A stretch of 64,000 nt of DNA, taken from positions 1 through 64,000 of the forward strand of contig NZ_VYQE01000002.1 of assembly GCF_008710275.1 (NCBI RefSeq), given 5' to 3'. The position numbers and the translations under genes were made by a program. Positions 52,588 to 61,678 of this stretch are shown here, one piece after another. How positions within the stretch are numbered: position 1 is the stretch's first letter; each line of letters starts with the position of its first letter. The notes below the pieces were generated by a model, which worked only from the letters and a program-made list of their open reading frames with translations, had not been told where the DNA came from and searched no databases. This stretch comes from Histidinibacterium aquaticum. GTDB lineage: Bacteria > Pseudomonadota > Alphaproteobacteria > Rhodobacterales > Rhodobacteraceae.

Positions 52588-53543
52588 AAGAGGGCCTTGA
52601 TCAGATCGCGGGTGGTGCGCGCGCTGCTGCCGGCGGCGACCATCGCCTTCAGTTTGTCAGGCCCGATCTTGGCCAGCAGCTCGCGGAGATGGTTCATCGT
52701 CTCGAATGTATCGCCCACGGCCTCGACCCCGTCGCCGGCGCGCGTGAAGACGTCATAGGCTATCCAGCCATCATAGCCGATCCGCTCCATGTACCAAAGT
52801 ACCTCCAGGGTGTCCCAAAGGTTAATGGAGGCCACCGGCATGTCCCAGTCCGCGTTGCGGTCATTGTCGTTAAAGTGGACGTAGAACAGCCGGCCGGCCT
52901 CATGCGCCGCGGCGATTTCCGCAGCAGCGCATTCGCCTTCGATCAACGCGTGACCGAGATCCATCGTCACGCCGAGGTTCGCCGCACCCACTCGATCGCA
53001 CAGGTGCAGCGTCCGCCCCATCGATGGCAGGATGATACGATTGCGGACCTCGTAGGCCTTGTACTCGATCGAAACGCGGACGTCGTCTCGGTGCGAAGTG
53101 ACCTCGCCGAAAGCGTCGATCGTCCACCGCCATTGGTCGAAGTGGTCGACGTGGAAGGCGTGGTCTGACCCGTCAATCAGCGGGCAGACCGAGATCATGT
53201 CGGTCCCCAGTTCGGCCGCCATGTCCATCGCGCGTTTCATGTAGCTGATGGCCTGTTGGCGTACACCAGCGTCAGGGTTGGTGAACGAGCCGGCGCGGAA
53301 CAGGTCCTCGCCCTTCAGGTTAACGTTCACCGCCGAGATGGCCATGCCACAGTCTTTGGTGGCCTGCATCATTTCTCCGTCATGGCCGAGGTCATGGGGA
53401 TAGACGGGCTCGATCCCGTCAGCACCGGAGATGGTCTTGGCGACCTCGATGCGTTCCGCGTAGTCGCGGGCTGGCTGGTAAGTGTGGAACCGGTCGGAAT
53501 ACTTGCCGAGCGTTCCCATCAAGACTGAGTTCTTCTGGGCCAT
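52584..53543 (-). CDS. TIM-barrel sugar isomerase/epimerase (second)
   Basis: 319-aa AP-endonuclease-2/xylose-isomerase-like protein. Likely metal ligands lie in VSIEYKAYE (Glu), GVTMDLGHALI (Asp, His), YVHFNDNDR (His) and the Glu/Asp-rich C-terminal strand. It differs clearly from the neighbouring barrel, so the two probably do successive steps on one sugar. 13 bp separate it from the TRAP permease. The start at 53543 follows from the loss of protein-like sequence upstream. Confidence 0.86.
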   Translation of the reverse strand: MAQKNSVLMGTLGKYSDRFHTYQPARDYAERIEVAKTISGADGIEPVYPHDLGHDGEMMQATKDCGMAISAVNVNLKGEDLFRAGSFTNPDAGVRQQAISYMKRAMDMAAELGTDMISVCPLIDGSDHAFHVDHFDQWRWTIDAFGEVTSHRDDVRVSIEYKAYEVRNRIILPSMGRTLHLCDRVGAANLGVTMDLGHALIEGECAAAEIAAAHEAGRLFYVHFNDNDRNADWDMPVASINLWDTLEVLWYMERIGYDGWIAYDVFTRAGDGVEAVGDTFETMNHLRELLAKIGPDKLKAMVAAGSSARTTRDLIKALL

Positions 53544-53556
53544 TATGTGCCTTTCG

Positions 53557-54843
53557 TTATTGATAGACCCGGCTGGGAATGGCCAGCACGAGTTCGGGAA
53601 AGAGGGTGATGAGGACAAGGACCGCCAAATGGACGCCCAGGAACGGCAGAATCGCACGGCATACCTTCAGTATCGGTAACCCAGCGATGCCTCCCGCGAT
53701 GTAAAGCGACAGTCCAACCGGCGGGGTGATGGTGCCGATCATCAGGTTCACCGTCATCATCACGCCGAAGAACACCGGGTCGATCCCGAAGGCCTGGGTC
53801 ACCGGCAGCAGGACCGGAGTGAAGACGATGATCGCCGAGCCGCCATCCAGAAAGCATCCCGCGACCAGCAGGAGCAGGTTGATCAGCAGCAGAAGGACAA
53901 GTGCATCGGCAACCTTTTCCTCGAGGAAGGACGACAGCGCCTGTGGGATCTGCTCGATCGTCAGGACGTAGCCGACGAGATTTGCGACCCCAACGATGAC
54001 CATCACCATCGCCGTATTCAGCGCTGCGCTGCGCAGGATGTCTGGCAGGTCGGACGGCTTCAGTTCGCGGTAGATGAACAGTCCAGCGATCAGCGCATAA
54101 ACAGTCGCCACCGCCGCTGCTTCGGTCGCGGTAAAGATGCCGCCGAGAATCCCGCCGACGATGATCAGGGGCATGACCAAGGCGCCGATAGCCGACACGA
54201 ACGAGCTGACGAGGCCCGGCATCGAGAATGGCTCGGGTTCTATTGCCCAGCCTCCCCGGCTGGCCTTGAAGTAAATCAGGACCATCAGGCCCACGGTCAT
54301 CAACAGGCCCGGAACGACCCCGCCCATGAACAAGGCACCGATCGAGACGCCGGAGATAACACCGTAGAGCACCAGCGGGATTGATGGCGGAATGACTGGC
54401 CCGTTGACACCCGCCGCCGCGACGACTGAGGCCGCGAAGGCGGGATCGTAGCCTCGCGCCTTCATCATCGGGATCATGGTCGATCCGATGGCAGTGGTGT
54501 CGGCGACGGCCGAGCCCGAGATGCCCGCGAAGAACGTCGAGGCCATGACCGCGACATGCCCGAGCCCACCGCGCACCCAGCCGACGAGGTAGGACGAGAA
54601 ATTCACCAGCCGTCGTGAGATGCCGCCGCGTTCCATCAGCGCGCCGGCCGCCATGAAAAACGGAATCGCGAGCATCGGAAAGCTGTCGAGCCCAGCATAA
54701 ACGCGTTGCAACACGAGCTGCGGCGACAGCAGGTCCACGACCGATAGCACCACAAGCGCCGCGGAAAGCAGGGCGAACAGGATTGGGGTGCCGATGATCA
54801 ACAGGCCGAAGAACACGCCGAAAAGGATCAGCAGGCTGGTCAT
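53557..54843 (-). CDS. TRAP transporter large permease (DctM)
   Basis: 428-aa membrane protein with about 12 helices. Conserved elements include FFMAAGALMERGGISRRLV, GGLGHVAVMASTFFAGISGSAVAD, MKARGYDPAFAASVVAAAG and PPSIPLVLYGVISGVSIGALF, all DctM hallmarks. It forms the sodium-driven part of the TRAP importer and is coupled by 4-bp overlap to the small permease. Confidence 0.95.
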   Translation of the reverse strand: MTSLLILFGVFFGLLIIGTPILFALLSAALVVLSVVDLLSPQLVLQRVYAGLDSFPMLAIPFFMAAGALMERGGISRRLVNFSSYLVGWVRGGLGHVAVMASTFFAGISGSAVADTTAIGSTMIPMMKARGYDPAFAASVVAAAGVNGPVIPPSIPLVLYGVISGVSIGALFMGGVVPGLLMTVGLMVLIYFKASRGGWAIEPEPFSMPGLVSSFVSAIGALVMPLIIVGGILGGIFTATEAAAVATVYALIAGLFIYRELKPSDLPDILRSAALNTAMVMVIVGVANLVGYVLTIEQIPQALSSFLEEKVADALVLLLLINLLLLVAGCFLDGGSAIIVFTPVLLPVTQAFGIDPVFFGVMMTVNLMIGTITPPVGLSLYIAGGIAGLPILKVCRAILPFLGVHLAVLVLITLFPELVLAIPSRVYQ

Positions 54844-55397
54844 TGAGATGTGTCCCTTCCCGATTCAGGCAAGGCGTTGCGAGTATGCGGCAAGCCCAAA
54901 ATCGCGGCCCTCACGCTTGCGGCCACGTTGAGCGCAAGCCATGCGGTCAGGAGCAGGCTCGAAAGCAGGACTATTCCGAAAACGACCCCCATGGGAAATT
55001 GGAGGCCGGGCGTGAGCTGGTCCCATTCGCTTAACAGCGTTGTCCAGGCGCCGCGCAGTAGGTAACCAGCGCAGACCAGTGCGACGCCTTCGACCAGCGC
55101 ATCGGCAAAGTGTCGCCCCCGCTGCGGCAGCATGTCGGCAAAGGCGGTGACGGCGAGATGCTCGCGCTGTCGCGCCAAAAGGGCGGCACCGATGAATACC
55201 ATCGAGATAAACAGCAGCCGCGCCACTTCCTCGGACCAGATCAGGGATATATCGAGCAGGTAGCGCGAGACTATCTGCATCGAAACGATAATTGTCATGC
55301 CCGAGATCATCGTGACCAGCAGCCATCCGAGTGCGGTCGCCAGAAGCACCTCGGCCCGCGTGAACGGGCCGAGGGTAAGAGGATCGGGAGCGCGCAT
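54840..55397 (-). CDS. TRAP transporter small permease (DctQ)
   Basis: 185-aa four-helix membrane protein. ISLIWSEEVARLLFISMVFIG matches the DctQ signature, as does REHLAVTAFADMLP. Lies between DctP (4-bp gap) and DctM (overlap). Confidence 0.92.
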   Translation of the reverse strand: MRAPDPLTLGPFTRAEVLLATALGWLLVTMISGMTIIVSMQIVSRYLLDISLIWSEEVARLLFISMVFIGAALLARQREHLAVTAFADMLPQRGRHFADALVEGVALVCAGYLLRGAWTTLLSEWDQLTPGLQFPMGVVFGIVLLSSLLLTAWLALNVAASVRAAILGLPHTRNALPESGRDTSQ

Positions 55398-55401
55398 TGC
55401 C

Positions 55402-56391
55402 TCAGCTGCCGCTGCGCGCCGCGTCTACGAGGTCGAGCAGCTTCTGCGCATCGTCCCCGAACTCGGCGACGGCCTCATCGCGAAGCGGGGCGACCTGTTC
55501 GGCAAATGCCTCCCGGTCAGGCTCCGTGACTTCCATGCCCTGCTCTTCGAGTTCGGACAGAAGATTGGCGTCGTCTTCGGCCACCTTGTCGCGCTGCACC
55601 TGCGCGCTGTCGAGCACGGCCTGACGCACGATCTCCTGATGCTCAGGGGAAAGGTCTCCCCAGAGGTCCTCAGAGTAGAGAACCATGTGGGTCAGATGCA
55701 GGTGCCCGGTCAGCGATAGGTAGTCGTTCACCTCCGAAAAGCGGGCGTTGTAGATATTTGACAGCGGGTTTTCCTGCCCGTCGACGACACCTTGCTCCAT
55801 CGCCGTGTAGAGTTCATTGAACGCCATAGGAGTGGCGTTGGCACCCATCAGCTCCAGCGTCTTGAGGTGGTAGGTCGCCCGCGGTGTGCGAATCTTGAGC
55901 CCCTGAAGGTCGTCCGGCCCCTCGACCGCGCGGACCGAATTGGTCAGATGGCGCATCCCGGCCTCATAATAGCCAAGAAGTTCGACACCGTGGTTCTCCA
56001 CCAGGTTCGCCACTTCATCGCCCAACTCGCCGTCGAAGGCACGGAAGGCGTGTTCGCGATCATCGAAAAGGTAGCCGATCTCCAAGGTTCCCAGCACGGG
56101 CTCCCAAGAGCCGAAGAAGCCGGTCGTCACCCAGGTCATCTCAAGAGTGCCGGAGCGAAGCTGTTCGACCATCTCGCGTTGATTTCCCAGCTGCGAGTCG
56201 GTGAAAACTCGCACGTCGATTTCTCCGTCAGAACGTTCTTCGACCAGGCGTTCGAACTCGCGGGCACCGACATTCTCGGGATGATCGCCGGAGACAACGG
56301 TCCCGACCTTGATGGTGACATCTTGCGCATAGGCCGGCACGCACAGCGCGGTGGCCGCTAAGAACGCGGATGTAATCCTGATATAGTTCAC
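55402..56391 (-). CDS. TRAP transporter solute-binding protein (DctP)
   Basis: 329-aa periplasmic receptor. It has a signal peptide (IRITSAFLAATALCVPAYAQ), then TIKVGTVVSGDHPENVGARE. The conserved Arg that contacts a ligand carboxylate is likely in LKIRTPRATYH. The following AMEQGVVDGQENPLSNIYN is a DctP hallmark. Carboxylated sugars (sugar acids) are the likely ligands given the linked isomerases. The start overlaps the stop of the GntR regulator by 4 bp. Confidence 0.93.
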   Translation of the reverse strand: MNYIRITSAFLAATALCVPAYAQDVTIKVGTVVSGDHPENVGAREFERLVEERSDGEIDVRVFTDSQLGNQREMVEQLRSGTLEMTWVTTGFFGSWEPVLGTLEIGYLFDDREHAFRAFDGELGDEVANLVENHGVELLGYYEAGMRHLTNSVRAVEGPDDLQGLKIRTPRATYHLKTLELMGANATPMAFNELYTAMEQGVVDGQENPLSNIYNARFSEVNDYLSLTGHLHLTHMVLYSEDLWGDLSPEHQEIVRQAVLDSAQVQRDKVAEDDANLLSELEEQGMEVTEPDREAFAEQVAPLRDEAVAEFGDDAQKLLDLVDAARSGS

Positions 56392-57071
56392 TTCTTTTCC
56401 TCCCTCAGGGTTGATTGCACGGGCATTGTCGATCCGTGCCTTTCGATGAGCGCCAGGAGCTCCGCGGTCGTGCGGTCCCAGTGCTCGTGGTAAAGTTCAC
56501 AAAGGCGCGCAGTGTCGCGGCGCTCGATTGCTTCGAGCATCGCGCGGTGATCATCGGCGGACTTGGTCGGCAGATCGCGAAGATGCAGCGCGAAGTAGCG
56601 GGCGCGATCGGTAAGACCCCGCTGGGCGTGATACATTCTGGCGAGGCGTCGGTTGCCGCAGGCCTCCACGAGGTCGTGATGAAAGGCCTCGTCGGCACGC
56701 ACCCAACGATCGCGGTCCGCCGCCTCCAGGGCCTCGGCCATCTCCGCGACCAGCCGCTGCAATGGGCCGAGATCGCGCTTGCGCGACGTGGCGAGCATGA
56801 TCGCGGCCTCAAGCTCCAATGCCCGTGCGACCTGGTGGATCTCGCGGACATCATCGGCGAGCAGGGGAAGAACGCGGGTGCCGCGGCGCGGGATCACCTC
56901 GACCAGCCCGTCGGCAGCAAGGCGCTGAATCGCCTCCCGAACCGGCGTGCGCGAAAACCCGAGCTGCGCCGCGAGTTCGCGGTCGGACCAGAGCGTGTCA
57001 GGTGCAAACTTACCCACCAAGATGGCGGAGCGCAAAGCTTCATAAGTGTCTTGTGTGAGAGATCGCGACAT
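56388..57071 (-). CDS. GntR-family (FCD) transcriptional regulator
   Basis: 227-aa regulator. The N-terminal wHTH contains LTQDTYEALRSAILVGKF, LAAQLGFSRTPVREAIQRL and GLVEVIPRRGTRVLPL. The C-terminal FCD effector domain has metal-type residues (ADEAFHHDLVEACGN, DDHRAMLEAIE). First gene of the operon it presumably controls. Upstream in-frame ATGs (57089, 57185) would lie within or ahead of the promoter-operator, so 57071 is preferred. Confidence 0.9.
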   Translation of the reverse strand: MSRSLTQDTYEALRSAILVGKFAPDTLWSDRELAAQLGFSRTPVREAIQRLAADGLVEVIPRRGTRVLPLLADDVREIHQVARALELEAAIMLATSRKRDLGPLQRLVAEMAEALEAADRDRWVRADEAFHHDLVEACGNRRLARMYHAQRGLTDRARYFALHLRDLPTKSADDHRAMLEAIERRDTARLCELYHEHWDRTTAELLALIERHGSTMPVQSTLREEKK

Positions 57072-57077
57072 TGGGCT

Positions 57078-57106
57078 ATCATCTGGCATGCCAGTTGAAA
57101 TGTCAA
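57078..57106 (-). promoter_or_regulatory. Promoter with 12-bp palindromic operator of the TRAP/sugar operon
   Basis: TTGACA (57106-57101), 17-base spacer, GATGAT (57083-57078). The spacer contains CTGGCATGCCAG (57083-57094), a perfect 12-bp palindrome resembling the operators bound by FCD-type GntR repressors. The predicted transcription start falls at or next to the regulator's ATG (57071), so the mRNA may be leaderless. Confidence 0.65.
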
Positions 57107-57109
57107 CAC

Positions 57110-57551
57110 AGGCTCCGCTTTCTTTCGGCTCATCTTCGTCAGTCGAAAGCAGCTTGCGAAGCTCGTATTGGAAATTGCAGGACACCGTCCCCGTTCTACC
57201 AAGGGCACCGATGGCAGGCGTTTCGGGAGGACCGTGTTGCTTGGTACGTTCTACGAAACGCTGTTCCGGGAGCCGGCAGGAGGGTCGAGTGCAAGAACGG
57301 CTGCACGGTCCGCGTAGCTGACTTCAACCGACGCGAGGATGCTGCGCGACGGCGTGGATGGCCGCTTTGGGAACCACACTTCAGCGATGGGCGCCGTGTC
57401 GAATGTCCGGATTGGGCCGTAAGCGTCGATGGGCTGCACAGCGCGAAGGACGCAAAGCCGACCTTCGCCGCAGAGGCGAAACTGACGGTACTCTTGTCAG
57501 AACCGGACATCCGTTGGCGGCGCCGTCAGTAGCTCGCTGAGGCAGTGGCAG
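57110..57551. other. Gene-free stretch between sugar operon and MscS unit
   Basis: Open frames exist on both strands (57071-57532 plus, 57196-57510 minus), but they lack ribosome sites and protein-like composition (Ser/Arg/Trp-rich, no domain). The segment 57459-57480 shares a GACCTTCGC-GC core with 50467-50486 on the other side of the operon. Nothing else was recognised. Confidence 0.35.
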
Positions 57552-57815
57552 TTAAATCGTCGCATCCGCGATAAGCGAGCCTGCGAACCGGAGTGCGATG
57601 CATATCGCAGCAGCCGCCGAGGCGAGCGCCGCCCGGCGGTTGAGAATGGCGCTGCGGTTCATCGCGACGACCATCCGGTTCAGGTCCGCATGATCGAGGG
57701 TCTCGAACCTCGAGACGCGGCGGATGGTCCTCGCCCCGGCTTGATACCAGAGGCCGGCCGCGATCAGGGAGCTGAGGATCGCGGCGAGGTCGAGGAGGAT
57801 GTAGAGGGTCGGCAT
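57552..57815 (-). CDS. Small two-span membrane protein, MscS partner
   Basis: 87-aa protein with an N-terminal helix (LYILLDLAAILSSLIAAGLW), a short polar loop and a second Ala-rich helix (AALASAAAAICIALRFAG). It begins 1 bp after the MscS stop, so it is co-transcribed. Function unknown. Confidence 0.62.
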   Translation of the reverse strand: MPTLYILLDLAAILSSLIAAGLWYQAGARTIRRVSRFETLDHADLNRMVVAMNRSAILNRRAALASAAAAICIALRFAGSLIADATI

Positions 57816-57816
57816 G

Positions 57817-58701
57817 TCAGTCGGCCTCCGACACCGGGGATGAGCTCGACATGGGGTCTGGCTCCCTATCGGCTTCGATCGCCGAGAGCAGCTCGAGCGT
57901 GATTTCGCTCTCCAGCCGCTCGGCCGCGTTTGCCGGGCAGAAGAGTGTCACCTCGACACGCAGCTTGCCAAGCTCGGAGGTCCGGAACCTGACCAGGGGC
58001 GCAGGGTCGGGCAGATCGCTGTGGGTTCGTCGCTCGATCGCGGCGTTGGCCCGTGCGGCCTCATCGCGGAAGGGGGCATAGTGCCGGCCCACGATGTCCG
58101 AGACCAGGGCATGGGCTCCACCGATCCGCGGCGTGGGATCGAGCGTCACCACGAACCGGTGGTAGGTCAAGTCCCGCAAGGCCGACTGGTTGCGCACCGG
58201 GGCGGTCAGCAGGAGGCTGTTCGGCACAACGATGGTGCGGCCGGTCGGAACGTAGGCGTTCGGGCCCGCGCCGAACTCCTGGAGCGTCGTCGCGAGCACC
58301 GTGTGATCGGTGACCTCCCCACGGTTTTCGCCGACCTCGATCCAGTCGCCCACGGCGAAGGCACGTGTCGTGGCGCGGAGGACGGCTCCGGAGAGACAAA
58401 GGATGAGCTCCTTCGTGGCGACGACGATGGCCACCGCGACGGCGGTCAAGGAGAGGGCGAAGGTTCGCAGCTGGGGCGCCCAGATCATCACCAGACCGAT
58501 GAGGAGCAGCAGCAGGAAGACATTGCGGGCCGAGGTGATCAGGCGACGCTGATCTTGCGGTGCCAACTCCGTCCGCGCGCGGATCGACCTGACGACGATC
58601 TTCCGGGCGATCCAGAGCAACAGCAGCAGAAGGAACGAGGCGAGCAGGTCGAACTGCGGCAGAAGCGCGGGGTCAAACGGCAAACTGATATCTTCCAACA
58701 T
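57817..58701 (-). CDS. MscS-family mechanosensitive channel protein
   Basis: 294-aa protein. It has two or three helices (LLASFLLLLLLWIAR; VFLLLLLIGLVMIW; LSLTAVAVAIVVATKELIL), then the MscS beta domain (FAVGDWIEVGENRGEVTDHT, VPNSLLLTAPVRN) and a C-terminal alpha/beta domain. It likely opens under membrane tension. The start at 58701 was preferred over an upstream ATG (58761) that adds a polar lead. Confidence 0.9.
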   Translation of the reverse strand: MLEDISLPFDPALLPQFDLLASFLLLLLLWIARKIVVRSIRARTELAPQDQRRLITSARNVFLLLLLIGLVMIWAPQLRTFALSLTAVAVAIVVATKELILCLSGAVLRATTRAFAVGDWIEVGENRGEVTDHTVLATTLQEFGAGPNAYVPTGRTIVVPNSLLLTAPVRNQSALRDLTYHRFVVTLDPTPRIGGAHALVSDIVGRHYAPFRDEAARANAAIERRTHSDLPDPAPLVRFRTSELGKLRVEVTLFCPANAAERLESEITLELLSAIEADREPDPMSSSSPVSEAD

Positions 58702-58941
58702 GCGCCGAACCTGTGGCGCAGCGGGGCTCGTGACAAGGTCGGCTCCCCTGGCCCGGTGCAAACATTATTTTCGACGCTCACTTGAACGCTGCGGCCGCAT
58801 CACGATCTGCTGCACGCGGGCCGGGCCCCTCTGACGGCGGACCTCTGTCGTGATGTCGGACCGCACCGGGCCGCCCGGTGTCATGTCCGCAAGCCCGCGA
58901 CCGTGACCTCCCGAGCGTGCGGTGCATTCGAGGTCGCTCTC

Positions 58942-59931
58942 TTGGACATCCTTCTCCTGCTCTTCCTGGGCAAGCCGCTCTGGATGTGGATGCTTTTTCT
59001 GTCGCTCGTCATCGGGCTTCTCGTGTTCGACCTGGGCGTCCTGCACAAGGACGACCACGAGATCGGCGTGGCCGAGAGCCTGAAGCTCTCGGCGATGTAT
59101 ATTGTCCTCGGTCTCTCGTTCGCCGGCTTCATCTGGTGGCAGATGGACGCCGAGGCGACGGCACAATACCTGACAGCCTTCGTCGTCGAGAAGACCCTCG
59201 CGCTCGACAACATCTTCGTCATCGCCCTGATCTTCAGCTTCTTCGCCATCCCGCGGCAGTATCAGCACCGGGTTCTCTTCTGGGGCATTCTCGGCGTGAT
59301 CGTGCTTCGGGGCCTGATGATCGCCATGGGCGCGACCATCGTCGAGCAATACCACTGGGTGCTCTACGTCTTCGCGGCTTTCCTGGTCTTCACCGGCATC
59401 AAGATGCTCCTGGTCTCCGAGAAGGAGCACAGCGTCGAAGACGGCCGGCTCCTCGCCTTCCTGAAGCGCCGGATGCACGTCACCGACGAGATCCGCGGGC
59501 ACGCATTCTTCGTGCGGGAGCCGCACCCCGCGACAGGCCGCCTCACGCGCTTCGCGACGCCGCTCTTTCTCGCGCTGGTGCTCATCGAGATCGCCGATCT
59601 CGTGTTCGCGGTGGACTCGGTGCCGGCCGTCTTCACGATCACGACCGACCCCTACATCGTCTACACCTCCAACATCTTCGCGATCCTCGGGCTGCGCGCC
59701 CTCTACTTCGCGCTGGCCGCGGTGCTCCACCGCTTCGCCTACCTGAAGTATGCCCTGTCGGTCCTGCTGGTCTTCATCGGCTCGAAGATCTTTGTGGCGG
59801 ACCTCATGGGCTGGGAGAAGTTTCCGCCCGCCTGGTCTCTCGGCATCACCTTCGCGATCCTCGGCGCCGGGATCGGGTTCTCGCTCTGGAGGACCGGTCG
59901 AGGCTCCCGCAGGGTGGTTTCTGCCGAGTAG
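58942..59931 (+). CDS. TerC/Alx family membrane protein
   Basis: 329-aa protein with eight or so helices. The conserved acidic motifs ALDNIFVIALIF and EIADLVFAVDSVPAVF mark TerC/Alx proteins, linked to Mn2+ export and metal or pH stress. The start is uncertain. A TTG at 58942 has CGAGG upstream and yields the usual DILLLLFLGKPLWMWM start, while a GTG at 58903 adds 13 residues. Confidence 0.9.
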   Translation: MDILLLLFLGKPLWMWMLFLSLVIGLLVFDLGVLHKDDHEIGVAESLKLSAMYIVLGLSFAGFIWWQMDAEATAQYLTAFVVEKTLALDNIFVIALIFSFFAIPRQYQHRVLFWGILGVIVLRGLMIAMGATIVEQYHWVLYVFAAFLVFTGIKMLLVSEKEHSVEDGRLLAFLKRRMHVTDEIRGHAFFVREPHPATGRLTRFATPLFLALVLIEIADLVFAVDSVPAVFTITTDPYIVYTSNIFAILGLRALYFALAAVLHRFAYLKYALSVLLVFIGSKIFVADLMGWEKFPPAWSLGITFAILGAGIGFSLWRTGRGSRRVVSAE

Positions 59932-60039
59932 GCGGCGCAAGAGTGCCAAGTGGGCGCCTCGAGCATGTCTCGGGGCGTCTCTGCTCGCGCGATCTACTCG
60001 CTTGAGGCAAACTGAACAAAAGTCGGATCGAACCACCCA

Positions 60040-61323
60040 GTGCTGATCGAGATCTCAATCATCCTCGCCCTCATTCTGCTGAACGGCGGTCTCGCGATGT
60101 CGGAGCTGGCTGTCGTCTCGTCCCGGCCCGCGCGGCTCCGAGCACGCGCCAATCGGGGCGACCGGGGCGCGGCCACTGCCCTTCGCCTCGCGGAGAACCC
60201 GGGGCGCTTTCTTTCCGCGGTTCAGATTGGCATCACACTGGTCGGTATCCTCTCCGGCGCTCTGTCCGGTGCCACGCTCGGTGTGAGGCTTTCGTCTGTC
60301 CTGCCGGAGCTCGGCGTGCCGGCGCGTCTTGCCGATGAGGTAGGGGTGGGTCTCGTGGTCATCGCCATTACCTACCTGTCGCTCATCGTCGGGGAGCTGG
60401 TCCCGAAACAGATCGCCCTCTCAAACCCCGAGGCGGTGGCCTCGCGGGTTGCCTCGGCCATGCGGGTCCTCGAGCGGGTGGCGGCGCCGCTCGTCTGGGT
60501 TCTCGATCGTTCCGGGCGGGTTGTCCTGGCGCTGATTGGCCAGTCGGGCCGGCGGTCGCCAAGCGTCAGCGACGAAGAAATCCGCATGCTCATTGCCGAG
60601 GCCGAGGGGGCCGGCGTGATCGAGAAGGCCGAAACCGAGATGATCACGGGCGTGATGCGGGTGGCCGACCGCACGGCGCGGGGACTCATGACGCCACGGG
60701 TCGAGGTCGAGATCGCCGACGCTTCGGAGACCCGGGCGGAAATCCTCGATCGGTTCCGGCGCTCTCGGCGGTCGCGCTTGCCCCTGAGCAAGGGCGGCCC
60801 GGACGATATCATCGGCGTTCTGCACAGCCGCGACGTGCTTCTCTCGAGCGCGGACCCGTTCAGGCCGGCCGAGCTGGTGCTCCCGGTCGAGGTGGTGCAC
60901 GAGGCGCTTCCGGCAACACGGGTGATCGAACGGCTGAAACTCTCCGAGGGGCACATGCTCGTCGTCTACGACGAGTTCGGTCACTTCGAGGGCGTCATCA
61001 CACCTATGGATGTCCTGGGCGCGATCGTCGGTGGATTCGACGAGACCGAGCAGGATGAGCCGAAAGTTGTGGAGCGCCCGGACGGGTCGCTCCTCGTCGC
61101 TGGCTGGATGCCCGTCGATGAGTTCGCGGACCGGATCGGCCTCGAGCTCGGGGACGATCTCACCTTCGAAACGGTTGGCGGCCTGGTCCTCGACCGAGCC
61201 GGCGAGTTGCCCCAGGTCGGCCAGCGCATCACGGTCGGGGGATGGCGGATCGAGGTTGTCGATCTCGATGGCCGCAGGATCGACAAGCTGCTTGTCGACA
61301 GGGTGCCTGACCCCAACGAATGA
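60040..61323 (+). CDS. CNNM/CorC-HlyC family membrane protein (second)
   Basis: 427-aa protein starting with GTG. It has a CNNM domain (about 1-180; LLNGGLAMSELAVVSSRPARL, GELVPKQIAL), CBS pair (about 195-325) and CorC_HlyC domain (about 340-420; FETVGGLVLDRAGELPQVG). Diverged from the copy at 8928-10238, and lies beside TerC, another membrane protein linked to divalent cations. Its 3' end abuts a gene fragment on the other strand. Confidence 0.9.
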   Translation: MLIEISIILALILLNGGLAMSELAVVSSRPARLRARANRGDRGAATALRLAENPGRFLSAVQIGITLVGILSGALSGATLGVRLSSVLPELGVPARLADEVGVGLVVIAITYLSLIVGELVPKQIALSNPEAVASRVASAMRVLERVAAPLVWVLDRSGRVVLALIGQSGRRSPSVSDEEIRMLIAEAEGAGVIEKAETEMITGVMRVADRTARGLMTPRVEVEIADASETRAEILDRFRRSRRSRLPLSKGGPDDIIGVLHSRDVLLSSADPFRPAELVLPVEVVHEALPATRVIERLKLSEGHMLVVYDEFGHFEGVITPMDVLGAIVGGFDETEQDEPKVVERPDGSLLVAGWMPVDEFADRIGLELGDDLTFETVGGLVLDRAGELPQVGQRITVGGWRIEVVDLDGRRIDKLLVDRVPDPNE

Positions 61324-61365
61324 GCCCGATCCGGCGCGAGGACGGTGGCTTCTGAGATAGGCCAG

Positions 61366-61635
61366 AGCAACTCCGTTCCTTTCGAGATACTCGGTGGGAT
61401 CGGCATCAAGGTTGCTGCGATGACGTTCGATGGCATTACGCACCGGAGTTGGATGAAAGGTCAGAAGCATCGAGCTCATGTGGACGCGATCGGGAGACAG
61501 GGGGAAGAGATTGCGGATGGCGCTCCAATCATCGAGGGCGGCCTCCGTCCGCGCCGGGGCGAGTCCGAAGGGGCTCGCAAGACCAGCCCCAATGGCCGCG
61601 GAGATCGCGAAAAGGTCTCGGCGGGAAATGGACAT
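61366..61635 (-). pseudogene. 5' fragment of a Tat-exported class V aminotransferase-like gene
   Basis: About 90 residues are recognisable: a twin-arginine leader (SISRRDLFAISAAIGAG), then NLFPLSPDRVHMSSMLLTFH and ERHRSNLDADPTEYLE, as in isopenicillin-N-epimerase-like class V aminotransferases. Homology then stops and the frame simply runs antisense through the CorC gene. The PLP lysine and most of the fold are missing, so this is a truncated remnant. Confidence 0.7.
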
Positions 61636-61678
61636 CGTTTAACCTCTTGCACCGTTCTAATTCCGGCCCTCAATTGCC

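Noticed and set aside
57071-57532. 153-codon plus-strand frame and an overlapping 104-codon minus-strand frame
   Set aside because: Neither has a ribosome site or recognisable domain; the plus frame starts inside the GntR promoter.
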